A stretch of DNA of 40,283 nucleotides from CAZIVP01 sp964542915 (GTDB taxonomy: Bacteria > Calditrichota > Calditrichia > Calditrichales > Calditrichaceae): NCBI GenBank assembly GCA_964542915.1, contig CAZIVP010000025.1:1-40283 (forward strand), written 5' to 3'. Position 1 is the first letter of the stretch, and every line of letters begins with the position of its first letter. The position numbers and the translations under genes are program-made. Under the pieces are notes generated by a model. The model was not told the DNA's origin and searched no databases. It saw only the letters and a program-made list of their open reading frames with translations. Shown here piece after piece: positions 15,890 to 24,825 of this stretch.

Positions 15890-18031
15890 ATGCAAACGCG
15901 TCATGAATTGAATATAATGATTATTTGGGTGGAAGGGGCAATCCATATCCCCCCTAATGTTTCTTCGCGCAATACTTTGGATGATTATGCCGCGCGCTAT
16001 CTTAGTTCGATGATTAACACGCTGGCGCAGGATCCGCGGGTAAATACGGTGGAGTTGATTACCCGCCTTTTGATTGAAGATTCGGAAAGAAAAAGTAAAG
16101 AGACACATACAGAAAACCTTGCCGATGGCGCGTATATCACGCGTATTCCCGGAGTGGAATCTCAGATATCGGATAAACGATCAAATCTTTGGAAATATTT
16201 GGATGTATTTTCGGATCAGTTGGTGCAGCACATTCGTCAATTAGGTTATGCTCCGGATGTTATTCACGGACACGGCAGCGACGGCGGTTATGTGGGTTTG
16301 CAAGTGGCGCGGCTTATCGGCGTCCCTTTTTTCTTCTCAAACCATAATCTTGCCCGTATGGAAAAAAATCGCTGCCTCAAAATCAACGGAAAGAAAACCG
16401 TTAAGAGCGAACGGCAACATATCGACGCACGTATTGAAGCGGAAGAAGAGGCTCTGAGTACGGCCGAACGCATTTTGGCCATTTCGCATCACGAAAAAGA
16501 AATTTTCTACCGTTCTTATGAGAACAATCCGGGCGACCGTATCGCCGTCTTGCCTGTCGGTGTGGAAGAATTGCTTGCGGAATCAGCTACCCCCCGCCAA
16601 CAAAAGCCGACAGCGCCGGCGTTTTTGTCCCGCTATTTGGAGAACCCCGAAAAGCCGTTGCTGATTGTTCAGGACTATTGGACCGATATCCAAATGTTAC
16701 AGGATATGCTGCGTTTTTTTAAAGAAAACCAAGCTTTAAATGAGGCCGCCAATCTTTGTTTCTATGACCGCCAGCCACGAAACTGGGAATATTTTTCCAA
16801 GAAGCGTCGACGCGCCTTTGCTGAATTGTTGTTGGCGATCGATGAATATGACTTGCACGGTCATATCATTTACCCTCCCCGGACAGATACATGGTCTGAA
16901 GACCGGCTGCTACGTTGGGCGTCCCATACGAACGGATTGGTATTTCGGTGGAGCGAGGATTACTTCTGGGACTTCGGCCTCTTAAAGGCAGCTGCCATGG
17001 GTATACCCATGCTATCGATGCGTCAAGAAGGCGTGATGGCCGAATTGATCAGACAATATGGCAACGGTTTTATCTTCGAACCCGAGGAGTTTAAGAAAGC
17101 TTTAAAAACGGCCGTATCCGTTCTAACCGAAACCGGACAGAAGGAAGCTGTTGCCGAAACGGGTGATACGAGCGCTTTAAATGCCAACAACTGGAATACG
17201 TTTCGCAATGATTACGTCAACCTCGTACAGGCCATTCAAACAAGCAGCGATTACCGGGCCGAAACGCTCAGGCCGGAACGAAACCGCCTTGTTACCCTGG
17301 AACGTATGATTATCGTGGATATTGATAACACGCTGATCGGGGACAACGAAGGGGTGCAAAAACTCATGCAATTACTGAAAGAGGCAGGCGACCGTGTCGG
17401 ATTTGCTGTGGCCACCGGCAGACGCTTGATGAGCGCCGTCGATATACTTAATCAATGGCAGGTACAGCTTCCTGATGTGTTTATTACTTCCGTTGGGAGT
17501 GAAATCTATTACGGATTGGGGCTGGTGAGGGATCGTTCCTGGAAGCACCATTTGGATTATGCCTGGGATCCGTTACGCATCCGGGAAGTAATGCAGGTGT
17601 TGCCAGGTCTTAAACTGCAACCGGAAATCGATCAACGCGAATTTAAGATCAGCTACGACCTCGATCCGGAGCATGCACCGGATTACAAAAGTATCGTCAA
17701 ACATTTGAGGCAGCATAAAATCAAAGCTAAAGTCATTTATTCCCACGGAACGTTACTGGATATTCTTCCCGTCCGCGCTTCAAAGGGACTGGCGATTCGG
17801 TTTTTGGCTCTCAAACTGGGATTGCAGCCCGAAGACATTTTAGTCGCGGGCGATTCCGGCAATGATGAAGAAATGCTGCGGGGAAATATGCTGGGCGTTG
17901 TTGTTGGTAATTACAGTAACGAACTGGAACATCTCCATTCCAAACCGCGCATCTACTTTGCCGGAAACTTTTATGCCAACGGGATAATCGAAGGGATAAA
18001 TCATTATAAATTTCTGGAGTTTGAAACCTAA
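15890..18031 (+). CDS. Fused SPS-like glycosyltransferase and sucrose-phosphate phosphatase
   Basis: A 713-residue fusion. Residues 1-430 are a GT-B domain related to sucrose-phosphate synthase: PDVIHGHGSDGGYVG near 125, a SNHNLAR segment near 150, then RIEAEEEALSTAERI. The C-terminal part, from about 475, is a HAD phosphatase of the sucrose-6F-phosphate type with all motifs: DIDNTLIGD, the ATGR motif, an ASKGLA lysine and GDSGNDEEM. The glycosyltransferase half looks damaged. The N-terminal GGQ-type loop is missing, the RPDPKKN-like segment is gone, and the E-x7-E motif is replaced (DFGLLKAAAMGIP, with Lys for the second Glu). The phosphatase is therefore probably active, whereas the synthase may be inactive or changed. 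The gene precedes sucrose synthase by 13 bases. Both the fusion and the decay are read directly; activity is inferred. Confidence 0.8.
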   Translation: MQTRHELNIMIIWVEGAIHIPPNVSSRNTLDDYAARYLSSMINTLAQDPRVNTVELITRLLIEDSERKSKETHTENLADGAYITRIPGVESQISDKRSNLWKYLDVFSDQLVQHIRQLGYAPDVIHGHGSDGGYVGLQVARLIGVPFFFSNHNLARMEKNRCLKINGKKTVKSERQHIDARIEAEEEALSTAERILAISHHEKEIFYRSYENNPGDRIAVLPVGVEELLAESATPRQQKPTAPAFLSRYLENPEKPLLIVQDYWTDIQMLQDMLRFFKENQALNEAANLCFYDRQPRNWEYFSKKRRRAFAELLLAIDEYDLHGHIIYPPRTDTWSEDRLLRWASHTNGLVFRWSEDYFWDFGLLKAAAMGIPMLSMRQEGVMAELIRQYGNGFIFEPEEFKKALKTAVSVLTETGQKEAVAETGDTSALNANNWNTFRNDYVNLVQAIQTSSDYRAETLRPERNRLVTLERMIIVDIDNTLIGDNEGVQKLMQLLKEAGDRVGFAVATGRRLMSAVDILNQWQVQLPDVFITSVGSEIYYGLGLVRDRSWKHHLDYAWDPLRIREVMQVLPGLKLQPEIDQREFKISYDLDPEHAPDYKSIVKHLRQHKIKAKVIYSHGTLLDILPVRASKGLAIRFLALKLGLQPEDILVAGDSGNDEEMLRGNMLGVVVGNYSNELEHLHSKPRIYFAGNFYANGIIEGINHYKFLEFET

Positions 18032-18044
18032 GAAGGAGACGATT

Positions 18045-20438
18045 ATGCCACCACATGAACTGGATCACCTCTTTGAATCGCATCGTAACGCCATTTACCT
18101 TCTTTTCAAACGCTATATCGAAATGAAAAAACCGTTCCTGTTAAGCTCCGAGCTTCAGGATACATATAAAGAGTTCGCACGGACGGAAAACGGAAAAATA
18201 TTCAAAAACACTTCCTTCGAACAATTGTTCTTGAATGCTCAGGAAGCAGCTATTCAGGATCCATGGATGTATATGGCCGTACGTAACGATGTGGCCAGTT
18301 GGCAATATGTACGTTTCCATATCGAAGATATTTTGTATGAAACCATCTTCGTGGACGAGTTCCTGAAATTTAAAGAACACATGGTGGAACGCGAACGCAC
18401 CGAAGACGAAGATTGGGTTATCGAATTCGATATCGAACCGTTTAACCGTGAATTCCCCCGGCTCAAAGATAAACGCTCCATCGGACAGGGCGTATCCTTC
18501 TTGAACCGCTATCTGTCGAATCGACTGTTCGGCGATCTGGAAAAAGGCGATAAACGCCTGGTGGATTTTTTGAGAGTTCACCAGTATAAAGGCCAACAAT
18601 TAATGATCAACTATCAGATCGGCGGTGTAAAAGAGCTGCAGAAAAAGATTCGGGATGCGGTGGATTTCCTCGAAAGCAAACCGAAAAAGGCCGGTCTTGA
18701 AGAAGTCCGGGAACGGCTTAATGCATTGGGTTTTGAGCCGGGATGGGGCCGCACCGTAGGCCGTATGATCGACACGTTTAATTTGCTTTCAAGTATTCTG
18801 GAAGCGCCCGATCCCAAAGAACTGGAAGAGTTTTTGGCGCGTATCCCTATGATTTTCAGTCTGGCTATTATTTCGCCCCATGGTTATTTCGGTCAGTCCA
18901 ATGTATTGGGATTGCCCGATACCGGCGGACAGGTGGTATATATTCTTGATCAGGTGCGCGCACTTGAAAAAGAGATGCGACAACGCATCAGCGACCAGGG
19001 TCTGGATATTGAGCCGCAAATTCTGGTTTTAACCCGACTCATTCCGGAGGCGGGGCAGACGACCAGCGATCTGCCGGAGGAAAACATCATCGGAACGCGT
19101 AATGCAAAAATTATCCGCGTGCCGTTCCGAAAGGAAAACGGAGACGTGGTGCCGTACTGGATATCCCGTTTTAAAGTGTGGCCGTTTCTGGAACGATTTT
19201 CACGCGAAGCGGAAAAGGCAATTCTGGCCGAAATCGGAGGGAAACCGGACCTCGTCATCGGCAATTATTCCGACGGTAATCTGGTAGCCTACCTGCTCTC
19301 GCACCGGCTCGGCGTTACACAATGCAATATCGCACATGCACTGGAAAAAACGAAATATCTGTTTTCAGCGTTATTCTGGCGCAATAATGAAGAACAATAC
19401 CATTTTTCGACGCAATTTACAGCCGACCTTTTGTCCATGAACGCCGCCGATTTTATTATCACGAGCACCTATCAGGAAATCGCAGGCCACAAAAATACCA
19501 TCGGGCAATATGAGAGTTATTCATCTTTCACGATGCCCGATATACTGCGCGTCGTTAACGGAGTGGATGTATTCGATCCCAAATTTAATATCGTATCGCC
19601 CGGGGCGGATGCCAACGTCTATTTTCCTTACACAGCCACTGAACGGCGGTTGACCGACTTACAGAGCGAAATTGAGGAATTGATTTACGGCAGCCCCGAT
19701 GAAGAGAGCGTCGGTCAGCTCAACGACCGGCAAAAGCCTCTCATATTTGCCATGTCCCGGCTGGACCGGATAAAAAATATTACAGGATTGGTGGAATGGT
19801 ACGGTCAGAATGAAAAACTACAGGAACAAGCAAATCTGTTTCTGGTGGCAGGGTATGTGGATACCCGGCAATCCAATGATGAAGAAGAAAAAATCCAAAT
19901 CGAACGGCTTTATCAGCTGATCGATGAATACCAGTTGGAGGGCAAGATTCGCTGGGTTGGCCGCCAGCTTAATAAAAATTTTACCGGTGAACTTTACCGC
20001 ACGATTGCGGATTTGAAAGGCGTATTTGTACAACCGGCCCTGTTTGAAGCCTTCGGTTTAACGGTGGTGGAGGCAATGGTCTCTGGGTTGCCTACCTTTG
20101 CAACCATGTACGGCGGACCATTGGAAATAATCGAGAACGGTAAATCCGGATTTCATATCGATCCCAACCACGGCGATCGCGCCAGCAATACACTGGTCAA
20201 ATTTTTTAAACGATGCGTCAAAGAGAAGGATTATTGGAAAACGATTTCGGAAAACGCCATCAAGCGTATAGAACAGCGTTATACATGGCGATTATACGCC
20301 TCGCGCTTAATGACGCTTTCCCGGGTTTACGGATTTTGGCGCTATGTGAGCAATCTGGAACGCGACGATGCCCGTCGCTATCTGGAATTGTTTTACGGAT
20401 CGGTCTATAAGCCGCGGGCGGAAAAGGTGCCGCACTAA
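18045..20438 (+). CDS. sus: Sucrose synthase
   Basis: A 797-residue enzyme starting at the ATG at 18045, which follows AAGGAGA (18033-18039); a TTG 24 bases earlier is unlikely. The length is that of plant and bacterial sucrose synthases, with the characteristic N-terminal regulatory region (about 1-260). The GT-B core has PHGYFGQSNVLG-type and TGGQVVYILDQVRALE motifs, TRLIPEAG, GNYSDGNLVAYLL and CNIAHALEKTKY. The donor site includes RLDRIKN and an intact E-x7-E (FEAFGLTVVEAM). It reversibly converts sucrose plus NDP to NDP-glucose plus fructose; bacterial forms usually favour ADP. It is translated right behind the SPS-like/phosphatase fusion, so both act on the sucrose pool, perhaps as compatible solute or glycogen precursor. 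Confidence 0.95.
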   Translation: MPPHELDHLFESHRNAIYLLFKRYIEMKKPFLLSSELQDTYKEFARTENGKIFKNTSFEQLFLNAQEAAIQDPWMYMAVRNDVASWQYVRFHIEDILYETIFVDEFLKFKEHMVERERTEDEDWVIEFDIEPFNREFPRLKDKRSIGQGVSFLNRYLSNRLFGDLEKGDKRLVDFLRVHQYKGQQLMINYQIGGVKELQKKIRDAVDFLESKPKKAGLEEVRERLNALGFEPGWGRTVGRMIDTFNLLSSILEAPDPKELEEFLARIPMIFSLAIISPHGYFGQSNVLGLPDTGGQVVYILDQVRALEKEMRQRISDQGLDIEPQILVLTRLIPEAGQTTSDLPEENIIGTRNAKIIRVPFRKENGDVVPYWISRFKVWPFLERFSREAEKAILAEIGGKPDLVIGNYSDGNLVAYLLSHRLGVTQCNIAHALEKTKYLFSALFWRNNEEQYHFSTQFTADLLSMNAADFIITSTYQEIAGHKNTIGQYESYSSFTMPDILRVVNGVDVFDPKFNIVSPGADANVYFPYTATERRLTDLQSEIEELIYGSPDEESVGQLNDRQKPLIFAMSRLDRIKNITGLVEWYGQNEKLQEQANLFLVAGYVDTRQSNDEEEKIQIERLYQLIDEYQLEGKIRWVGRQLNKNFTGELYRTIADLKGVFVQPALFEAFGLTVVEAMVSGLPTFATMYGGPLEIIENGKSGFHIDPNHGDRASNTLVKFFKRCVKEKDYWKTISENAIKRIEQRYTWRLYASRLMTLSRVYGFWRYVSNLERDDARRYLELFYGSVYKPRAEKVPH

Positions 20439-20568
20439 TAACAGAAAACAGATAAAACGTATTGAGAAAAAAGCAACTTAAATAGTGGGCGCTGAAATAG
20501 GGCTGTGAACCAAACCGATCATTTCAGAAGTTTAACTATTTGCTTTGTTCACGCGTTATATTTTCCAC

Positions 20569-20596
20569 TTGCATTCGCTTTCACAGTGATTATATT
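20569..20596 (+). promoter_or_regulatory. Putative housekeeping promoter of the TetR gene
   Basis: TTGCAT and TATATT are separated by 16 bases, close to a sigma-70 -35/-10 pair. The -10 element overlaps the first two bases of the palindrome at 20595-20614, as expected for a repressible promoter. Confidence 0.5.
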
Positions 20597-20614
20597 GAAT
20601 GAACGTTCATTCAA
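20595..20614. promoter_or_regulatory. Perfect 20-bp palindromic operator, FadR/YsiA-like
   Basis: TTGAATGAACGTTCATTCAA is a perfect palindrome 18 bases before the TetR start codon. It contains the TGAATGA...TCATTCA arms known for acyl-CoA-responsive TetR repressors of fatty-acid degradation (Bacillus FadR/YsiA). Autorepression relieved by long-chain acyl-CoA is the likely mode (inference). Confidence 0.8.
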
Positions 20615-20631
20615 TTCCTCGGGAGCCCTGC

Positions 20632-21249
20632 ATGTCAGACCAGGTCGGCTCGGGTCGTCCAAAGACCGTAAAAAACCGTTCCAAGCGTGAAAATATTATT
20701 GAAGCCGCCGTTCGGGTGTTTGCCCGTAAAGGTTTTTATCATGCTAAAGTTAAAGACGTGGCGGCGGCGGCCGGCGTGGCCGACGGAACCATCTATACTT
20801 ACTTCAAAAATAAAGACGACATCCTCATATCGCTCTTCGAGCAAAAAATGGATTCCATTTTACAACGTTTTTCACATGAATTAAATCAACCCATGGATGC
20901 GCCTGAAAAACTGCGCCGTTTTATCCGTCTGCATTTCGAAATCATTAAAGAGGATTGCGATTTGGCAGAAGTGTTCCAGGTAGAGCTTCGCCAATCCAGC
21001 AAGTTTTTGAAAGATTACCGCAATCAGAAGTTCATTGATTATTTAAACATCATTGCCGGCATTATCGAAGAAGGTCGCCAGGGCAGGCAGTTTAAAAACG
21101 ATATTAATGTAGATATGCTAAAAATCATGATTTTTGGCGCGGTCGATGAAGTGGCGCGGCAATGGATACTTGGCGCCAGCGGAAAATATACGCTGGAATC
21201 GGCTGCAGATCAGATGAGCCGAACATTGATCGATGGTTTGGTCTATTAA
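20632..21249 (+). CDS. TetR-family repressor, FadR-like
   Basis: A 205-residue regulator. The ATG at 20632 is preferred because GGGAG lies six bases upstream; an ATG at 20599 would lie inside the operator. The N-terminal helix-turn-helix is typical (IIEAAVRVFARKGF, VKDVAAAAGVADGTIYTYFKNKDDIL). The C-terminal ligand domain contains a long helix with DCDLAEVFQVELRQS, as in FadR/YsiA and related acyl-CoA sensors. It stands directly before a beta-oxidation operon and has its own palindromic operator at 20595-20614. It probably represses itself, and perhaps the downstream genes, until acyl-CoA binds. No second copy of the palindrome was seen before the thiolase gene, so control of the operon may be by readthrough or by sites outside the window. 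Confidence 0.88.
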   Translation: MSDQVGSGRPKTVKNRSKRENIIEAAVRVFARKGFYHAKVKDVAAAAGVADGTIYTYFKNKDDILISLFEQKMDSILQRFSHELNQPMDAPEKLRRFIRLHFEIIKEDCDLAEVFQVELRQSSKFLKDYRNQKFIDYLNIIAGIIEEGRQGRQFKNDINVDMLKIMIFGAVDEVARQWILGASGKYTLESAADQMSRTLIDGLVY

Positions 21250-21356
21250 GTAGGCAATATTGGTTTAACAAGGCCCAATGCTTTATTTGCTGAACATACT
21301 GTTTTGCAAATGTTACGGAAATTTAAATGTAATCAAATTCATATTGAGGGCGTGTT

Positions 21357-22646
21357 ATGAAAAATGTGGTTATCGTGGATGGATTGCGTACCCCGTATGT
21401 TAAATTCAATACGGTTTTTAAGGATATGCCGGCCCACGAATTGGGCGCTGTCGTCTTAAAGGAATTGTTGGAACGGCTTAATCTGAAAGGAAATGAACTC
21501 AATGAGGTAATTGTGGGCAATGTGGCGCAGCCGCCGGAGGCGACCAATATCGCACGTAACATCGCGCTTCTTGCCGGCGTGCCCGAACATATTCCGGCCT
21601 TTACCGTCCAACGCAATTGTTCCAGCGGCATGCAATCGGTTGCAGATGCCTGGTATCGTATTCAGGCCGGACACGGCACCATGTATATCGCAGGCGGCGT
21701 AGAAAGTATGTCCAACATTCCGCTTTTGTGGAATAAAAAAGCCGCCGACTGGATGGGCGAACTGTTTAAAGCCAAATCACTCACGCAGCGTCTTTCGCTT
21801 TTGAGTAAATTCAAATTTCAGTTTTTAAAACCGGTCATCGGATTACAGCTGGGTTTGACCGATGGTTTCTGCGGCTTGAACATGGGCGAAACCGCCGAAA
21901 TTTTGGCCCGTGAATTTAAAATAAGTCGGGAAGAGCAAGACCAATTCGCCATGCGCAGCCATAACCGCGCCGAAAAGGCCACACACAATGGTATCATGGC
22001 CGATGAGATCATGCCGGTTGCGGCGGGGCCGCAATACAACAATGTGGTTAAAGAAGACAACGGCATCCGTCCCGGCCAGTCCATGGAAGCGCTGGCCAAG
22101 CTTCGTCCCGTTTTTGACCGTCATAACGGCACGGTTACGGCAGGGAATGCCAGCCAGATTACCGACGGCGCCGCTATGTTATTGGTGATGGAAGAAGAAA
22201 GTGCACGGTCCATGGGCTATAAACCGTTGGGACGTATTCGTGATTTTGCCTTTGCAGGTCTCGATCCCAGCCGTATGGGATTGGGCCCCGCCTACAGCAC
22301 GAAAATGGTTTTGGAAAATGTCGGTATGCAGCTTCAGGATATGGAGCGTATTGAGATTAACGAGGCGTTTGCGGCGCAGGTACTGGCGAACCTTCGTATA
22401 TTTGAATCTGATAATCTCAGTAAGCAATACCTCGGTTTAAACGGCGCCCTCGGAAAAATCGATGAAGAACGCCTGAATGTTAACGGAGGCGCCATTGCGC
22501 TTGGCCATCCCGTGGGATCATCCGCTTCGCGCCTGTTGCTCACACTGCTCAAGGAGCTTAAAAGAAAAAGTCTTTCGTTGGGTCTGGCAACCCTTTGTGT
22601 GGGCGGCGGACAGGGCGCTGCATTTATACTTGAAAATATTGATTAA
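21357..22646 (+). CDS. fadI: Acetyl-CoA acyltransferase (thiolase), FadI-like
   Basis: A 429-residue thiolase catalysing the last step of beta-oxidation, 3-ketoacyl-CoA plus CoA to acetyl-CoA plus shortened acyl-CoA. The catalytic residues are all present: C88 (RNCSSGMQ), H384 (ALGHPVGSS) and C414 (LCVGGGQG). Length, and a partner that is a FadJ-like enzyme, point to the FadI rather than the shorter FadA or biosynthetic type. The gene for the multifunctional enzyme starts 17 bases after its stop, in the usual I-J order, so they form an operon. A start at 21357 follows the purine-rich TTGAGGG. There is no peroxisomal-type or mitochondrial feature, as expected for a cytoplasmic enzyme. Confidence 0.93.
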   Translation: MKNVVIVDGLRTPYVKFNTVFKDMPAHELGAVVLKELLERLNLKGNELNEVIVGNVAQPPEATNIARNIALLAGVPEHIPAFTVQRNCSSGMQSVADAWYRIQAGHGTMYIAGGVESMSNIPLLWNKKAADWMGELFKAKSLTQRLSLLSKFKFQFLKPVIGLQLGLTDGFCGLNMGETAEILAREFKISREEQDQFAMRSHNRAEKATHNGIMADEIMPVAAGPQYNNVVKEDNGIRPGQSMEALAKLRPVFDRHNGTVTAGNASQITDGAAMLLVMEEESARSMGYKPLGRIRDFAFAGLDPSRMGLGPAYSTKMVLENVGMQLQDMERIEINEAFAAQVLANLRIFESDNLSKQYLGLNGALGKIDEERLNVNGGAIALGHPVGSSASRLLLTLLKELKRKSLSLGLATLCVGGGQGAAFILENID

Positions 22647-22663
22647 AGGGACGGAGGGTACGC

Positions 22664-24799
22664 ATGTCTGAACCATTTCGTTTTGAAAAACATAAAGACG
22701 GTATTGGGGTATTAACTTTTGATTTGCCCGATGAAAAAGTGAACAAGTTCAGCACACCGGCGATGGAAGCATTTTCCGCCATGATTGATGATCTGGAAAA
22801 AGAGGACGCGGTACGTGCTTTATTGTTGGTGAGCGGCAAACCCAATATTTTTATAGCCGGCGCCGATGTCAATGAAATCAAGCAGATTAACGACGAAGAG
22901 TTGGCTTACCGGGTTTTACGCGAAGGCCAGCAAATATTCGAGCGCTGGTCGCAGTTGCCTTTTCCGACCATCGCCGTCATCGATGGCGCCTGTATGGGCG
23001 GGGGAACCGAACTGTCCCTGGCATGCAGTTACCGTCTTGTAACCGACAACCCTAAAACGAAGATGGCACTGCCGGAGGTCAACCTTGGCATCTTTCCGGG
23101 CTGGGGCGGTACTCAACGTTTACCGCGCCTAATCGGCTTGCCAATTGCTTTGGATATGATTTTAACCGGTCGCTCGATTGACGGCAAACGGGCCTGGAAA
23201 TACGGACTGGCCGATAAGCTGATTCCTAAAGAATGGGTGAACGAATCGGCGAGATCGTTTGCAAATGAAATCGCCGGCACGAAAACCAATCGCTATTTAA
23301 AACGGCGTAAAGGCAAAACTGTTTTAGAGCGCAGCCCTGCCGGCCGCGCCCTTATTTTTTCCAAAGCCAAAAAGACGGTTTTAAAAAAGACGCAGGGCCA
23401 TTATCCGGCGCCCTTAAAAGCCATAACGGCCATACGCAAAGGCTACCGAAAACCCATTGCAAAGGGGCTGGAAATTGAAGCGCAATATGTGGCGCCGCTC
23501 ATTCGGTCGCCCATCGCTAAAAATCTGATTTCGATATTTTTCTGGACGGAAGCGATTAAAAAGGAAAACGGCGTCGATAATCCCGAAATAACACCGGCGG
23601 AGATCAAACAGGTCGGTCTTTTGGGAGCCGGCGTCATGGGCGGCGGCATCGCCCAGCTCATGGCTAATCGCGGCATCGATGTCCGGATTAAGGACATTGA
23701 ATATCAAGCCGTTTCTCAGGCGTTAAAGCAGGCGTCTAATTTGTTGCAGTATCGTCTAAAACGCCGCAAGATAAGCAGGCAGGAATTTACGCAGATGGTA
23801 CACCGCATCAGCGGTACGGTGGAGTACAGCGGTTTTAAAAACAAGGATTTGGTTATCGAAGCGGTAGTGGAAGATTTAAAAATCAAACGGCAGGTACTGA
23901 AGGAGGCAGAGGACCAAATCTCCACAGAAACCATTATAGCGACCAACACTTCATCGCTCTCAGTCGATGCTATGGCGGAGGTTTTGGAGAACAAAGAACG
24001 CTTTTTGGGTATGCACTTTTTCAATCCCGTGCACCGCATGCCGCTGGTGGAAGTCGTTCGCGGTAAAGATACCGCGGATAAAGCGGCGGCGACGGTGTTC
24101 AAGCTGGCGCAAACGTTGGGCAAAACGCCGATCGTTGTCCGTGATAGTCCCGGTTTTCTGGTAAACCGCTTGCTGGTTCCCTACATGGTCGAAGCCATTT
24201 CACTATTGGAAGAAGGCTATGGCATTAAGAAGGTCGACCGGACTATGGAACGTTTTGGTATGCCCATGGGCCCCATTGCGCTGTTTGATGAAGTCGGCAT
24301 CGATGTGGCGCATAAGGTGGCCAATATTCTGCAAAAGACGATGGGCGACCGTATGGCGGATTCAGCCATTTTAGATAAACTGCTAAAGGCCCGCCGCCTG
24401 GGCAAAAAGAGCGGCGCCGGTTTTTATCGCTATAAAAATGGCAAAAAAGCCTACGATAAAGCGATCGAGCCTTTTATCGAAAGCGACAAAGACAGAACGA
24501 ATTTATCGGAAAGCGACATGCAGCGGCGCATGGTATACCCCATGGTTAACGAAGCCGCCCGCTGCCTTGAGGAAGGCGTTGTGCGCCAACCCCGTGATGT
24601 GGATGTGGGCATGATATATGGCACCGGATTTGCTCCTTTCCGCGGAGGTCTACTGCGTTATGCCGATACGGTTGGATTAAATGAAATCGCAGAAGAACTC
24701 AACACATTCACTGAAACCTTCGGGCAGCGATTCAAACCGTGTTCGTATCTGGAATCAATGGCCCAAAATAACCGTTCATTTTATGAATCTGAAACCTGA
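22664..24799 (+). CDS. fadJ: Enoyl-CoA hydratase/3-hydroxyacyl-CoA dehydrogenase
   Basis: A 711-residue bifunctional enzyme behind a GGAGGG site. The N-terminal crotonase domain (1-190) has the oxyanion loops IAGADVNEIKQI and GACMGGGTE, and the two catalytic Glu positions in GGTELSLACSYRL and ALPEVNLGIFPGWGG. A linker leads to an NAD-binding domain at about 315 (VGLLGAGVMGGGIAQLMA). The dehydrogenase motif MHFFNPVHRMPLVEVV and two C-terminal helical domains follow. It performs hydration and NAD-dependent oxidation of enoyl-CoA. Context is thiolase before and acyl-CoA dehydrogenase after. The FadJ rather than FadB name rests on length and gene order. Confidence 0.94.
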   Translation: MSEPFRFEKHKDGIGVLTFDLPDEKVNKFSTPAMEAFSAMIDDLEKEDAVRALLLVSGKPNIFIAGADVNEIKQINDEELAYRVLREGQQIFERWSQLPFPTIAVIDGACMGGGTELSLACSYRLVTDNPKTKMALPEVNLGIFPGWGGTQRLPRLIGLPIALDMILTGRSIDGKRAWKYGLADKLIPKEWVNESARSFANEIAGTKTNRYLKRRKGKTVLERSPAGRALIFSKAKKTVLKKTQGHYPAPLKAITAIRKGYRKPIAKGLEIEAQYVAPLIRSPIAKNLISIFFWTEAIKKENGVDNPEITPAEIKQVGLLGAGVMGGGIAQLMANRGIDVRIKDIEYQAVSQALKQASNLLQYRLKRRKISRQEFTQMVHRISGTVEYSGFKNKDLVIEAVVEDLKIKRQVLKEAEDQISTETIIATNTSSLSVDAMAEVLENKERFLGMHFFNPVHRMPLVEVVRGKDTADKAAATVFKLAQTLGKTPIVVRDSPGFLVNRLLVPYMVEAISLLEEGYGIKKVDRTMERFGMPMGPIALFDEVGIDVAHKVANILQKTMGDRMADSAILDKLLKARRLGKKSGAGFYRYKNGKKAYDKAIEPFIESDKDRTNLSESDMQRRMVYPMVNEAARCLEEGVVRQPRDVDVGMIYGTGFAPFRGGLLRYADTVGLNEIAEELNTFTETFGQRFKPCSYLESMAQNNRSFYESET

Positions 24800-24825
24800 C
24801 GAATAATGTATCAGGAGATAAAGCC

